Shown: piece after piece, positions 1 to 12,250 of the stretch
Position numbering within the stretch: the stretch's first letter is position 1
Layout of the letters: each line of letters begins with the position of its first letter
Assembly (NCBI RefSeq): GCF_000283155.1
Contig: NW_004454177.1
Coordinates: 9,781,775-9,845,774, forward strand
Source of the DNA: Ceratotherium simum simum
Taxonomy: Eukaryota; Chordata; Mammalia; Perissodactyla; Rhinocerotidae
Reading direction: 5' to 3'
Length of the DNA stretch: 64,000 nt
The notes under the pieces: model-generated
Databases searched by the model: none
Told to the model about the DNA's origin: nothing
The model's input: only the letters and a program-made list of their open reading frames with translations
Program-made: the position numbers and the translations under genes

Positions 1-754
1 ACCTGCTCCAACCTCTTCTTTACCATGATACCCTGCACACTCTCCCTTTCAGTCATACTGAATTATCTGCTCTTCTCTGAGTACATGTTGCTTTATTACA
101 ACTAGGGACTTTTCTGCACACTTAACTCCCTGACTATGAGGTCTGTCCTCCACTCTCTGTAACTCACACACTCTCCCTCATTCTTGCAGCCCTACCTCAT
201 GGGTGACCTCCTCAATGCACCTTCGTCCACCCTTCCTCCACAATGAGCACCTTCACCTTGCACTCCCCACCTTCGCACACTTATACATACCTTTCATGGC
301 AGGCATCTCACTGCGTTGCCACTATTTGTTTATATGTCTGTCTCTTGCACTGGAGGATGAATACCTTTCAGTCAGTCCATCAGCATTTATTTATGAATGC
401 TCAGCATGTGCCAGACGCTGTGCTTTGGGGACAAACAGACAAACAATCCTAGCTAACATTCACATAGCACTTACACAGGCCAGGCACTACTCAATGCACT
501 TTGCATACATTAACTTAAAGAGCAATAATTTGTTAGGAGCCATGGAGAGAATGTGACCTATGTCACATGGGGGTAAGAGTGAGGTGCCCAGCCCTTCCTC
601 AAGAACTTAGAGATACAGTCATTCTTCTAACAATTAAATAGTAACACACACACAATTATCTTTGCAAATTTAGTTGGTGGGAGAGACAAAGCTTGAGTCA
701 AGGTCTTTCAGCCCCAAATCTTGCGTCCTTTCTGCTATGCAATAATTATTTTGC
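1..754. other. Unassigned sequence
   Basis: No gene is supported here. Around 440-510 there are short stretches resembling the 3' part of a MIR (the type 'acttacacaggccaggcact'), too decayed to call. Short open frames have no recognisable domain and a composition typical of noncoding DNA. Confidence 0.5.
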
Positions 755-905
755 TTAACCTCCTTCCAGCTTCCTCATCTATCAAGTAGTGATGATAATA
801 GTGCCTTTCTTTTCTACCTCATTTGATTTGTGAGAAGATCCAATATGATGGTGATAAAATTTTGCCAACTATAAAGCTCTATACAAATGTGAGTTGTCAT
901 TACAT
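755..905 (+). repeat. MIR SINE fragment
   Basis: The order of signals fits the 3' half of MIR: a 'cttcctcatct' block, a 'gatgataatagtgcc' block, a 'tgtgagaagatccaat' block, then a tail with 'aaagctctatacaaatg'. The tRNA-like head is missing or too diverged to see. Confidence 0.6.
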
Positions 906-2039
906 TTATACATGTGTCTAAGAAGCCATATTTACCAACCATTCTTGCCTAAAATAAGGCACCTCTTAAAGTTGCTCATCCTCTGTGTGTTCTGAATTAC
1001 ACGAGAAAATGCCGTTACCCTGATGGGGTCAAGAGTCTCTGGTTGCTTCCTGATTCTTCTTGGCACCTGAGGCATAGATTGTTTATAATCAAGGAGATCA
1101 TTTGCCTTCATTTGAAGAGTTTTAGTCTCCTCTTTACTATTCTCTCACCACTGTATGCATCTCCAAACCTTTCCATCTTTGCTTTAGGCTAAATAATCCC
1201 AAATCCCCAATTCCAGATTCTTGCCATGAGATTGGGAAGCCCCACAAGAGCTGAGACCTAACGGATGCTGCCCAGAAGGCCCTACCCAGGGCCTGACCTG
1301 GAGCTGGCTCCCCCCTGTGTCTACTTACACTCTCAGCCCCAGAGCAGAAACCTCTCTAGGCTCAGAGGCAGGACCCTGCCTTTCCCGTCGGCAGAACAGG
1401 CAGTAGTAGGCCTTGTGGGAAAGGCATCAATTGCATTGACAGCAGTGCAGTCTCAGGCCACTTGCTCCTCAGGGATGTCCTAGAGCAACCCCAGCAGCCT
1501 CGCTCTGGCTATGTGCTGACTGAGGGCAGGAGAGACGGGCTGGTCTCTTGGCATTGGGGGTGATGGTGATGGAGCAGTGTGGAGAGGGTCTCTTGTCATC
1601 TTTTATACACACAGACTCAATCTCATCTGATGGGGTTCAGTTGGCTGGAAAGTAATGGAAAGTTTAACACGGGCTCAGCCTGGGGGCAATGAAGAGGGAG
1701 CCCCCAGTGTGTGGGCAGCATCACCTCCTCTCTCCAGGGAAGGCTGGTGGCCAGGCCTTTCCCTGGCATTGGAGGCTGGGAGGCCATTCCCTTCAGATGC
1801 AGGTTCTAGGGAGCTGTGGACCCTGTAGGCCTCACGCTGGCTTCCCATAATGACACTCAGAGACATTAAGGGACTCCTCCCATCTTCTCTCTTCTACCTT
1901 CTTTTTTTTTTTTTTAACTTTTATTTTTTACCAATTGCTATGACACCAGTGCTGAGTGTGTCAAAGATAACAAAGAGCCAAGGTCGAGGTGCTGCTTCTA
2001 AGACAAATGGTTCTAAATTGCAGATCTAATTATATCATT
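906..2039. other. Unassigned unique sequence
   Basis: I see no confident gene or repeat. The part at 1260-1870 is richer in GC and has short open frames on both strands without domains, so I do not call an exon. A T-rich run lies near 1902-1925. Confidence 0.45.
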
Positions 2040-2545
2040 TGCTCCCCATCTCCAGTTTGTTCCTCTTCCTCCACTTAAGACTATCCAGATATCTTTAGGA
2101 GAATGTCCAGACTCCTTAAGCACCTATAATTCTCCACTCAGCCGCTGCCTTCTTCTCCAGTCTCATCTCTCACCAACCCGTCTCCCTCTTCCCTTCTGCT
2201 CCAGTTGAACTGAACTTCTTTCAATGTCATAGAATATGGCGACTCTCTGTCACTCCCAGGCCTTAGGGCGAGCTGTCCAGAACACCTATTCCTCCCCTTC
2301 TCCTGGCCAGCTCCTTCTCTTCCTTCAGTTCTGAGTTTAGACGTGACTTCCTCCAGGACCCCTCCTGCCTGGGGTGTTAGGGCTTCCTCCTTCTCTGTGC
2401 CTGCTCAACACCTCAACCTGCACGTCTCTGAGAAAATATATCAGGTGTTTTATGATCACATATTTGTTTGTTTATTTTCCCATTAAAACAGTTCTAATAG
2501 GACAAGGGCTGCTGTAACCCCTGACACATATTAGGCGCTGAGTGA
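2040..2545 (+). repeat. L2 LINE, 3' portion
   Basis: Successive blocks match the 3' end of L2 in order: 'ccagtctcatctctcacca', 'ctgctccag', 'ccttctcctggccagctccttctc', 'ccttcagttctgagtttaga', 'gtgacttcctccagga', then a tail ending in 'aggcgctgagtgaatgaatg'. The reading frame is decayed, as expected for this ancient family. Confidence 0.8.
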
Positions 2546-4185
2546 ATGAATGGAAACCCGTCCAGTCTGGAGCTATCTAGACTTGTGAGAGACCCAAGAG
2601 GTGGTGATTCCTAACATCTGTACTTCCTAGTGGGTTGCTTCTTAGATTTCACCTGCGTTCCCTCTGCAGTCAGCCTAAAATCTCTCCTCACACACAGAGC
2701 CATTGTGCCGCTGGAGGGAACTCTAGCCTCTTCAGGGGTTCTTGGAAGCTCCGAAATTGGGTGTTTTTGTTTGGCCTCTCAGTATTTGTGAAAGCAAGGC
2801 AACCCTGGGGAAGGGATTGTTTCTAGGCTTCAGATTAATGGCGTGCAGAGACCCCCCAAGGGCGGCTTATAACAGAACAACTCACTTGATTATTCTTTTC
2901 CTTATTTGATATTTTTCTGCTTCTTGCCAGTTGATGAAACCTTGTGAGTTCCACTGCAAGTTCTTGGAGGAGAGTGGCCCTGTGGCTTCCCTAGGTTAAC
3001 CTTGCTGGCCGAGCTTCTGGGCAGGGAGGCGGTGGGCTGGGAGGATGACTGGCTCTGCAGCTCACAGTCCTTCTGCTGGGATGGGGGTGAAACAGCTGTT
3101 CCCCTGAGCACGTTTGGAAAATAAAACACTTTGACGTTCTGGTGAAGCCTAAGGTGACTTCTACTGTGGAAGTCTCAAAGCCAGCCCACGATGAAGGGAG
3201 GTAAGGAAGGGAGGTAAGGTAGTCATAGGATGACAGTTATTTGAAGCAACTGATCTCCTGAAATCCACAGTGCTGGCCTTGACCCTGAACTTGTTTTTCA
3301 GGATGCAAACTGGCTACATTTTGGCCCCAGGCCCCTAGGCAGCAGGGTTACCATGTGCTTTGTTTTGAACTGAACAGTCCGGTGTTTGAGATTAATGTCT
3401 GGTGGAAAAAATATAGAACATGTACGGGTTTGTCTGCCTTTTTTTCCCAATTAAGTATGGGTTTTATTATGGTGTGACATGACTAGAGTGTACACCACCA
3501 GTGTCTTTGAATGCAAAATATAAGCTATAGTAATAATGGTTGTCAATTTGCTTTCCATCTATGTCTTTTTGGTTTGGTGCGCACATTTTTTTGTCAAGTG
3601 TGCCTGGTATTTATTTTTGGTTAGGAACCATCTGTCACCTCTAACAGGGAAGGTGTAGAAACCCTACAGCAAGTTCTTTTCATTATATTCATTTCCTGAC
3701 TGGTAATGGGACGTGATGAATTCCAAATGTTAATATTTGAAGCCAAGCTTTTGTGATGTTTTGCTAAGAAAGCTGGAGTATTCTGTGTATCTTCATTAAA
3801 TAATGACAAGGTTAATTATTGATGAGGAAACAGGAGCTGAATAAAGGAGTAAAGAATTCTCCTCTGACTCCTTCAGAGGGGACGGGACAACTCTGGGATT
3901 GGGAATAAGAGGAAGCGAGGAGTCCTGCCTGGAGGCAAAGATCTATAAGAGGTAGCAAAGACTTTTGGTTGATGAGTAAGATCAGCCTTGGAGAGAGCTC
4001 TTTCAAGACAAGAGAATAGGGCTAACTGGGCTTGGACTGAGAGAAGATGAAATATTCCCTGAGCAGGAAATTGAGGACCAGATGGAGGTCTTGCAACAGA
4101 GATGGTGGTTCCCAGACTGAACAACTTCAACTCTATGCTAGAAATTAGGGACCGTCAAGGTCAAACTGTCTACTTTTTTTTTTTT
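2546..4185. other. Unassigned unique sequence
   Basis: No gene or clear repeat is supported. A 13-bp unit of the form 'gaagggaggtaag' is repeated in tandem near 3191-3218. Open frames of 62-85 codons here lack domains. Confidence 0.45.
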
Positions 4186-4189
4186 TTCC

Positions 4190-4265
4190 CCATACCTAGG
4201 GGGAAACAGAAGCATAGAGAGTTAAAAAGAGCAGCCTGAAGTCACACAGCTAATTAGTGAAGGCC
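4190..4265 (-). repeat. Short MIR-like remnant
   Basis: The stretch contains decayed versions of the MIR antisense blocks: 'gggaaacagaagcatagaga' and 'gaagtcacacagctaattag'. It is short and diverged. Confidence 0.45.
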
Positions 4266-4641
4266 AAAAGAAAGCTAACTGTATCTCTGTGGGGTTGTGA
4301 GGGGTGGGTGAGAATGTGGTTTAAAGGAAGCCTCAAAAAGTGACATTGGGTTTAGTGGAGAATGTCCAGGCAGGCAGAAGGGAGCAGGGCTTTCAGGATG
4401 AGGAAACGTGTTGCTTCTTTCCAGCATCCTGGCCTCTGTTAAGTTCTGAGGATTTTCTGGAAAAGATAAATATACTTTTTTGCTAGTGATAACTTGGAGA
4501 GTTTTCTTAAGTAGGTGAAGTTAAGGAACTCTGCAGGGAAGAATAAAATGATTTCTCAAGGCAGGCTCAAAGAGATACATTTAGACCTGGGTTTATACAG
4601 ATTACAGGAACCATATCTCGTAGTCTCACAATGTATGTCAG

Positions 4642-5096
4642 GAGGGGTTGAATGGTGGGCCCCAAAAGATATGTCCATGTTCTAACCCCTGGAAGCTGTG
4701 AATTTGACCTTAGTTGGAAAAATGGTCTTTGCAGGTGTAATTAAGTGAAGGATCTTGAGATGAGATCATCCTGGATTTAGAGTGGGCCCTAAATCCAATG
4801 ACAAGTGTCCTTATAAGAGAAAGGAGAGGAAGATTTGAGACGCAGACACATAAAAGAAGGCCGTGTGAAGACGGGGCAGAGAGCAGAGATTGAAGTGATG
4901 CTACCATAAACCAAGAACACTTGGAGCCATCAGATGCTGGAAAACGCAAGGAAGGATCCTCCCCTAGAGCCTTCAGAGGGAGCATGACCCTGCTGACACT
5001 TTGATTTCAGACATCTGACCTCCAGACCTGTGAAACAATAAATTTCTGTTGTCATAGCCACAAGTTTCTATGGTGGTTCTAGGAAACTTATACAGG
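4642..5096 (+). repeat. MLT1-type MaLR solo LTR
   Basis: This stretch follows the MLT1/MaLR LTR consensus in order: a start of the type 'ggggttgaatggtgggccc', 'ctgtgaatttgaccttag', 'gtccttataagag', a block with 'gccgtgtgaagac', and an end with 'gacctgtgaaacaataaatttctgt'. The AATAAA near 5036 is the expected LTR poly(A) signal. No internal coding sequence adjoins it, so it is a solo LTR of an ancient ERVL-related element. Confidence 0.8.
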
Positions 5097-5239
5097 CGGG
5101 GACCTTCTGATTTCTCTGTTTCTTCTGAGGCCTTGACTTCTTCCTGTTATCTGTGGGCCTCAGCACCACCTAGTCTAAGTTGGGTCATCTCTGACCATCC
5201 AGATTTTCTGGAGTAAAGATCCAGCATCCAGGAGGCAGC

Positions 5240-5462
5240 AACAGGTAGTGATTAAGAGGACAGGTTCTGAAGTCAGATGGCATAATCTCAGAAAAGTTAT
5301 TTTCTCCTGTGTCTTGATTTTCTCCCATGTAAAATAATTTTACTTAACTTCATAGAGAGTTGGTGAGGGTTGAAGAAATTTATATATTTAGAATCTAATT
5401 ATATGTATTTAGAGTCATGTCCAGTATACAGTAAGTGCTCAATAAGTGTAATGTTTCATTAT
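5240..5462 (+). repeat. MIR SINE
   Basis: It begins with the MIR head 'gtagtgattaagaggacagg', runs through 'tctgaagtcagatgg', and ends with the 'agtaagtgctcaataagtgt' tail. The order and orientation are intact, with a diverged middle. Confidence 0.75.
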
Positions 5463-7059
5463 TTCCCCTTTGAAAATATCAGGTTAGTGGGGTCACCAAA
5501 TAATTTATTATCCAAATGGAACCACCTTGAGAGTAAAAGGGAGGCTATTAATAATTCCACTGGCAACAGACTCCCCAGGCAAACAGGGAGACGTGGCCAC
5601 CCCATGAGAGGACCCACATTTTACATGTCGGGGTGTGGATGACAGGGGCATGTCAGAAAGCCATAAAAGACTTTAGGCAAAAAACATGTGGAAAACTTGA
5701 CTCACTAGGATCTTTAAAAATAGCTAGCTGGAAGAAAAATAAATAAAAGGAAAATACACATGCATATATTTGGCCATTCAAGCCCTTCTGCCTTCAGATA
5801 ACAGTAAATCTCCCAAACTGAAGGGTGAGGGAGTTCCCATTCACCTGCAGGGTCTACTCCTTTCTGCTCGAATGGTAAACCAGCATAACCTTAATGCCTA
5901 TTAACAAACAGCATGGGGCAGAGGTCTGAAGGAATTAGAGAGCACAGAGCATTCTAAAACAGGAGCTGGAGCTGAGGAGAGGAAGGAGGTGAGTGCTTCG
6001 TCCAGGTGTGTGAGTGGGGTTGTCCTCAGGACACCCTCTCCCGTATGCCACCACATGCTGGCACATCCACAGCCAGGACATGAGCAGTCTTCAGGGACAG
6101 TCTGTCTTCCAGCCTTGGGCCAGGCAGATAACCATGCCGCCCCTGCCCGCCCACCGGCCTTTTTTTCTGTGGGAAGTGCCCAGAAATCTCTGAATGTTGA
6201 AAGGCCAGTGTCTTGTTGATGTTTCCTCTGAGTCCCAGACCCCTTTTCAAAATGAATATGAAAAGACTCAAATAAATTTAACTTTAAGAATTTGTTTCTA
6301 CATCCTAGAATTTTGATTCTGAGAGGGAGTGACCTCTTTGAAGTGTTTGGTCTCCAATGAGCCGTTTTCCACATTCAATGAGTCCAGATGCTGGACAGGC
6401 TGTTTCTATAAAACAAGCTGACGTTCTAAGAGCAAAGGGCCATGGGTCTCTTCCTTCCTTGGTGAAGCCCCTTTACAAAGACCACTGGGAAACCTAGTGA
6501 TTATGCGACACTAGGTTTATCAAATGTGAGAGAAAGGGGGAAGATCATCTTGATGGAATCCCAGTAGTAGCTCAAAAGGGGGAGTCGTGGGCTTCTGTGA
6601 TAGGGTGCTTTTAGGGGACAAGTTGGTAAGTGAGGTCTGGGCAAGGACTGGCCAGAATTTGTAACCCAAGTGAATTGCTGGAATAGTCAATGGTCTTGTC
6701 TCTGAAACTTGAGTTCATTTGGAGTTGCTGATAAATCATTTTCCCATGATCTTATTATAGAGCCTATGAATCTCTATGAGGTGGTGTTAAAATATTTTGA
6801 TCTTAGTTTGTGTTGTAAGACATGGTTTTGTATGATTTATCTATTTTGCAGGTCATAGTATGGTTTTGCAGTTTGTGGTTTCAGTTTTATTTCTTACCTC
6901 TGAGGACAGGAGAATTTGATTTCCAGAGAGCTGCCTCTCTTTTGATTCAGTCCTGGAAGAAATCCCTAATGGCAATGAGAATGAACGCTTGTTCCCATTG
7001 GAAGCCTCCCATTCACTGCCTCCACCTGCTGAACCAGAGAAACTCTAAATCTTCTTGCT
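5463..7059. other. Unassigned unique sequence
   Basis: No gene or repeat is called. A sequence fitting the MEF2 consensus (TTAAAAATAG) is at 5714-5723, but a single site has little meaning. The antisense frame of 157 codons at 5901-6374 has no domain and overlaps other frames equally well. Confidence 0.45.
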
Positions 7060-7079
7060 GAATTGGGGACCTCCAAGGA

Positions 7080-7200
7080 CCTGGCTTCCACCACCCACCA
7101 CCCACTGTCACCACTCATCACCTCCACTGGCACTACCCATCACCATCAACCACCACCATCCCACCCTGTTCCCACTACTCACCCTCACCACCATCTCAGC
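7080..7200 (+). repeat. CCA/CAC-rich low-complexity tract
   Basis: A long run of imperfect CCACCA, CATCAC and CACCAC units with interruptions. It is a decayed trinucleotide tract. Any open frame over it is compositional (Pro/His/Thr-rich) and is not evidence of coding. Confidence 0.8.
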
Positions 7201-7295
7201 CAGCGCCACTTATAAAGCAAGAACTATGTGCCAGGAACTGTGCTATGTGGGTTTGTAACCATTGTTTTTTCAGTCGCCACTGCGGCTTTTGATAC

Positions 7296-7705
7296 GGATT
7301 AGTGGTTCTCAACTAGAAAGATATTGATGGATCCAAACCCAGAAGTACTGAATCAGAAGTTCTTGGATGAGGGCTCAGAAATCTGTATTTGAAAACTATT
7401 CCACAGGGGCCAGCCTGGTGGCATAGCAGTTAAGTTCATGTGCTCCACTTAGCAGCCTGGGGTTCGCAGGTTCAAATCCTGGGCACAGACCGATGCACAG
7501 CTCATCAAGCCATGTGTGGTGGTGTCCCACATACAAAATAGAGGAAGATGGGCAGAGATGTTAGCCCAGAGCCAATCTTCCTTAGCAAAAAGAGGAGGAT
7601 TGGCAACAGATGTTAGCTTAGAGCCAATCTTCCTCACAAAAAAAAAAAGAAAGAAAATTACATAGGTAATTTCAATGCACACACGACATTCAAGAACCAC
7701 AAATG
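7296..7705. repeat. MER5A-type hAT remnant split by an ERE
   Basis: The left piece (about 7296-7405) has 'tagtggttctcaact', 'tactgaatcagaagttctt' and 'gggctcagaaatctgtattt', which match MER5A-type nonautonomous hAT elements. After the ERE, 7664-7705 has the other end ('aggtaatttcaatgcacaca ... caagaaccac'). The two halves are in consensus order, so the ERE landed inside the older element. Confidence 0.65.
7406..7655 (+). mobile_element. ERE-type SINE (tRNA-derived)
   Basis: The head 'ggggccagcctggtggcata' is followed by an A-box-like 'tggcatagcagttaag' and a B-box-like 'ggttcaaatcctgg'. The body contains 'gcccagagccaatcttcct' and 'ggcaacagatgttagct', and the end is an A-rich tail at about 7637-7655. 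It is more diverged than the copies at 22779 and 50641. The flanking duplication is only weakly visible. Confidence 0.9.
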
Positions 7706-7844
7706 TACACAATATCATCATTGTTTTACAGATGGGCCAAGGGAAATGGGATTAAAAAATGGTTTCACCTGTGATCTCAGGAATGGCTGTATCTGAGATG
7801 AGTTTGGGAAACAGTCTTAGAGAACCAAGAAAAAAAGAATTGCT

Positions 7845-7960
7845 TCTGTTTAGTGACCTATTGTTTATCTCATTTTATAGAGGAGGAAACTGAAGCCCAG
7901 AAAGGTTAAGTAAATTGCCCAAGATCACACAACTCACAAGGGCAGAGCTAGGATTCAGAA
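7845..7960 (-). repeat. MIR SINE
   Basis: Antisense MIR core: 'attttatagaggaggaaact', 'gaagcccagaaaggttaagt', 'cccaagatcacacaactcac' and 'gcagagctaggattc' occur in the order expected for the minus strand. Confidence 0.8.
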
Positions 7961-8903
7961 GATCCATCTGATCCCATGTGTGTGCTCTTTCCTGAATATC
8001 ACAGTTGTCTTCAGGAAGATTTTCTCAGGCTGGCATAGGTGTTTCTTTGTTTTACGGACATCCTTCTCGTGTTTCTGCTTCTACACTTTGGAAACATAGC
8101 CTCCCAACCAAGAATGACCTCTCTGCTATCCCAGCTTTTATAAACACAGCATCTCATCATCATCACCTTCCTTCCTCCTCCAGCAGCTTCTCCAACACCC
8201 CCGTCAGGCTTCTGTCCTTCTCCCTGGCACCCAGGTTTAAGACTTTAATATTTTTTCTCCTTTTTTACCTCTATCCAGTTATCACTTCCTGTCTAGCTTT
8301 TTTCCAATACATTTCTTTCCTCTGTCTTTCTCCAATTCCACTGCTATTGATGTGGTCGAAACCTTGTTTATGACTCGTTTTACAATTTCCATGAGACTCC
8401 ACTCAGTCTCGCATGCCCCTACTTACTCAATCACCTCTGGTGAGGAGCGAAAGAATTTACCTCGGGAGGTGATCCACGACTTTAATCTCCTGTCTATGTG
8501 TTCCTTGAGGCATATCCTACCTTGGAATGCAAGGACCCATCTCATCCATCCGCCCCCATGCCCTATTCTTTGAGACTAACAAGATCACCTAATACTTTTT
8601 CCTTTGATATTTCTTTAGAGTAGTAAAAATAGTTAAAATCGTATATAATGGCCCAGCACAGACACTTGCACTGCAGCTCTTTACTGCCCATGGGTCCTGT
8701 CCTCATGCTGAATGCAAAATAAAGGTGCCCAAACGAACGAGCGGCTCATGTCTGAAAATTCTTTTTCAACTGGCAACTCAGCGGCCCCACATCACTATTG
8801 TTTCAGGTCTTTGTGCTCTCTGAATCCTTGTAAATCTCTCTCTGAAACTGGCCTTATTGACATCTCTAGTTTCTTCCCCATGTCATCTACTGTGAGATAA
8901 TAG
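7961..8903. other. Unassigned sequence
   Basis: No gene is supported. The pyrimidine-rich part at 8090-8360 may be diverged LINE sequence, but I cannot assign it. The 122-codon frame at 8005-8373 is low complexity and has no domain. Confidence 0.4.
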
Positions 8904-9742
8904 AAAATATATATATTGGTTTCTGCCCACAGTTCCCAGCACAGAGCTCCTAAAACCCTTGTAAATTCCTAAGTGATAAAAGCACTAGGAGCATCTTTTG
9001 TTCTAATGAGGTGGCTCTGGGTGGACTCCTGGATGGCTCTTGGATGGGGGGTGGTCACTAGAAAGACCAAGACATGACTAGAAGCTTGAAATTTTCAGCC
9101 CCCCCAATCACTTCTCTAGAGGGGGGAGAGGGGCTAGAAATGGAGTTATTAATTAATCATGCCTACGTGAGGAAGCTTCTGTAAAAATCCCAATAGTGTG
9201 GAGTTCTGAGAGCTTCTAGGTGGGTGAACACATCCACGCCGAGAGGGTGGTGCACCCAACTCTCTTGGGAAAGAAGCTCCTGCGCTCAGGACCCTCCCAG
9301 ACCTCACCCTATGTATCTCTTCATCTGGCTGTTTATTTCTATCTTTTATCATATCCTTTAATAAACTAGTAAATGTAAGTAACTGTTTCCCTGGGTTCCG
9401 TGAGCTGCTCTAGTAAACTAATTGAACCCAAGGAGGGGATTGTGGGAACCTCTGATTTGTAGCTGACCTGTTAGAATCACAGATGACAGCCTGGACTTGA
9501 GATTGGCATCTGAAGTGGGAGGTGGAAGGCAATCTTGTAGGACTGAGCCCTCAGCTTGTGACATCTGACGTTATCTTCAGGTAGAGAGTGTCAGAATTGA
9601 GTTAAACTGTAGGGCACCCAGTTGATGTTGGAGAATTGCTTGGTGGGGAAACCCTCACACATCTAGTGTCAGAAATGTTGTGCATGTGGTAGTAGTGTGA
9701 GAGTAAAGGAGAAACAAGAGGAGAACTGGGTTTTTCCCTACA
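8904..9742 (+). repeat. ERVL-class LTR, MER21-like
   Basis: A long LTR-like stretch that starts near 'ttggtttctgcccacag' and contains 'tttaataaactagtaaatg' with its AATAAA near 9359. It continues through 'gtgagctgctctagtaaac', 'gggaacctctgatttgtagc' and 'gactgagccctcagcttgtg', and ends near 'gggtttttccctaca'. The same block order recurs at 47254-48405, which supports a dispersed family. The family name is from memory. Confidence 0.6.
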
Positions 9743-11449
9743 CAGGAGGAAAGGGCTGAAGTTTTTCCAATACATCTACCCTGCACTCAATGAAAATTTT
9801 ATCCTCCGAAAATACTTTTGCTGTCACTCCTGGCTCTATAGCCCTATGAAGTCCAAACTGCTCATTCAAGGTCCTCCCGAAGGGGGCTCCACTAAGTCTA
9901 CAGGTTCGTTAAAAAATAACAAATGATAGCAAAACTGTTTTTGTTTAAAAATTACTGCACAAACAAACAGCTACGCAATTTGGACATTCCACTCAATATC
10001 TGGACTTTTACTGAAACTTTAAAGAATTGCCTTCTACATTATTTCAGTGTTGATAAAAATCAGAGTGAATTTGGACATAAATACTTGCTCTAATTTCATA
10101 TAAAACAAACACTTCTAATAGTTTCCTTTCTTAGAAATCAATTTCTTTCTATGTAATTATGATTTTTGTAATGTTCAATATCCAGTTCTCAAAAGTATCT
10201 TTTATGTGCACTCTTTGCTATTTCAAGAAATGGTTGCTTTTCACTTTATGTTCTACTTGAGATAAGATTTCTAACTGACACAATTGTATCTAGTAAGTAT
10301 ATAAAATAGGGCCATTAACTCTAACAACAAATCTATAATCGGCATTTATATAAAAAAGAATCTTTGGCTGTTTCATGAAGTGTCTAAACACTGAATATAT
10401 TACTACCCCTCTCTGCAATCTTTGCAAATAATTACTTGTTGGATTACGTTGGCAATTCTTTAACCTCAGATATGATTTTCGTCTCTATTGTAATTGTTGA
10501 ACTTTAATTCATCAGTTGTGAAACTAGTTTATACACATGATACAAAAACAAACACGACTTTAAACAGCATTTTCCGGCAAAAGGCCATTCCATGCGTCAG
10601 AGTGACCCTGCGTAATCTACAAGCAATACTTTCACTTACTCTTGTCTCAAACGCTCAGAAAATCTCACCTATTTGGCTTCTTTAGGTGGATTCCAGCTTG
10701 GACTGTACGTTAATCAGAGCTATCCAGCCATTGTAACTAACACTAGCCACTCTAACAACCTCAAATCTCAGTGGCTCATCAACATAACAATTGATACTGA
10801 TGGGGTTGGGTTATGCTATTGGGCAGCTCCCCTCCTAGTGGTGACTCAGGGATTCAGCCAGGCTCCTTCTATTTTGTGGTTCTGCCAGGCTTTCAGATGA
10901 GACATTTGTTGTGGCACTTGCTGGGGGCCAGATCTGGAAGAGGCACACATCACTTTTTCCAGTATCCTATTGGCCAGAACTCCATCACTTGACCAATCTA
11001 TGTCAAGGGGTCTGGGAAATGTTGAGAAGCACTGAGATTTGAGTGAGGACTACTAACTTCTAAAATTGGGCAGAGAAGTTCACCTCTGGGATTGATTGGG
11101 AGGATTGGACATCATAGAATTTGGAAGCCTTGAGAGCTAAGGTGGGAAGATTTCACTTGCTAAATCATAATTAGAAGGTTGAATTCCCTGGAGGCTCAAA
11201 TAGGAGACCAGAATCCTGAAATGCCTATATAATCTGCAGTCCGTGGACCAGATCAGGTCTACCTAAAGGTTTTGCCAAACTTTGTTTTGTTTAGTTAATT
11301 AATACAATTCTCATGAACAGAAAGAGTAGTAGGGCACAGTGTTTATGCCAAGAGGCTTGGCTCAATTAATAATTTAATTTAAAATTTATTTAAAATTGAA
11401 TATAATTAATTACATCATTTTGAACTCTTCATGTTTCAATCCACTGAAA
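9743..11449. other. Mostly unassigned sequence with a possible DNA-transposon remnant
   Basis: 9743-10690 is AT-rich and I see nothing I can name in it. About 10690-11035 resembles a nonautonomous DNA transposon of the mammalian type with 'caaatctcagtggctcatcaa' and a later 'tcctattggccagaactcca', but I cannot name the family. 11260-11450 is AT-rich without a call. Confidence 0.35.
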
Positions 11450-11605
11450 CTTTCACTCTCTAACGTACCTAGGAATCACCTGGGTATCTTGTCAAAGTGT
11501 AGTTTCTAATTTAGTGGGGCCTGAGATTCTGCATTTTTAACAAGCTTCTAGGTCATGCTCATGTTGCTGGTCTGAGGACCACACTGAGTAGCAAGGCATC
11601 AGAGT
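11450..11605. repeat. MER5A-type hAT remnant
   Basis: It contains 'taggaatcacctgggtatct', 'ggggcctgagattctgcatt', 'taacaagcttctaggt' and 'gctggtctgaggaccacact', in the order of a MER5A-type element. The coding part is absent, as expected for this nonautonomous family. Confidence 0.75.
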
Positions 11606-11719
11606 AGACGAAATGGGTGTTATAAAACAATATTGACAAAGAAAAAATAGCTATGAATGTTCTTGACTCACTTTTGAGTCATGTTCAATTTTAGTACTTG
11701 TGTGCATGCTAACAGAGAA

Positions 11720-11965
11720 ACAACGTGACATAATGAATAAAAATAAGTGCTCTGGAATTAGTAAGACTTGGGTGTATATCCTGGCACTGTCGCTTATTGG
11801 CTGTGTGAACTCGAGTGAGTAATTGGACCTTTGAGTCTCTTGATTCCTCCTCTATGAAGAGTGATGAACAATATCTGCATCAAATGATTGTTGTGAGATT
11901 TAAATGAAAGTCTTGGTAGAGTCTCTGGCACAGAACTAGCACTGAACAAGTGGGGGTTATTATTC
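11720..11965 (+). repeat. MIR SINE (tail within a tandem duplication)
   Basis: MIR blocks in order: 'aagtgctctggaattagtaa', 'ggctgtgtgaactcgagtga', 'gattgttgtgagatttaaat', 'agtctctggcacagaactag' and a 'gggggttattattc' tail. The last 50 bp or so also lie in the first unit of the 169-bp duplication. Confidence 0.75.
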
Positions 11966-12250
11966 TCAGTTCACCTTTGACATCAATGAAAATCATATGA
12001 TTGGCATGCAGAAAAATTTCTGATCCTGGCCCTAGACTGAAAAAGAAAAACCCATCATATGCTTGATCAGGGTGTTCCCTGTTGGTAGAGTCTCTGGCAC
12101 AGAACTAGCACTGAACAAGTGGGGGTTATTATTCTCAGCTCACCTTTGACATCAATGAAAATCATATGACTGGCATGCAGAAAAATTTCTGATCCTGGCC
12201 CTAGATTGAAAAAGAAAAACCCATCATATGCTTGATCAGGGTGTTCCCTG
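11913..12250 (+). repeat. 169-bp tandem duplication
   Basis: Unit 1 is 11913-12081 and unit 2 is 12082-12250. Aligning them by eye gives the same length with no gap and only three differences, all C/T transitions, so they are about 98% identical. The units join directly. Each carries the tail of a MIR, so unit 2 has a headless second MIR tail. Confidence 0.95.

Noticed and set aside
5901..6374. 157-codon open frame on the minus strand
   Set aside because: No domain, no support from splice signals, and equally long frames on other strands. Length is within chance for this composition.
7055..7258. 67-codon His/Pro/Thr-rich frame
   Set aside because: Translation of a CCA/CAC-rich low-complexity tract.
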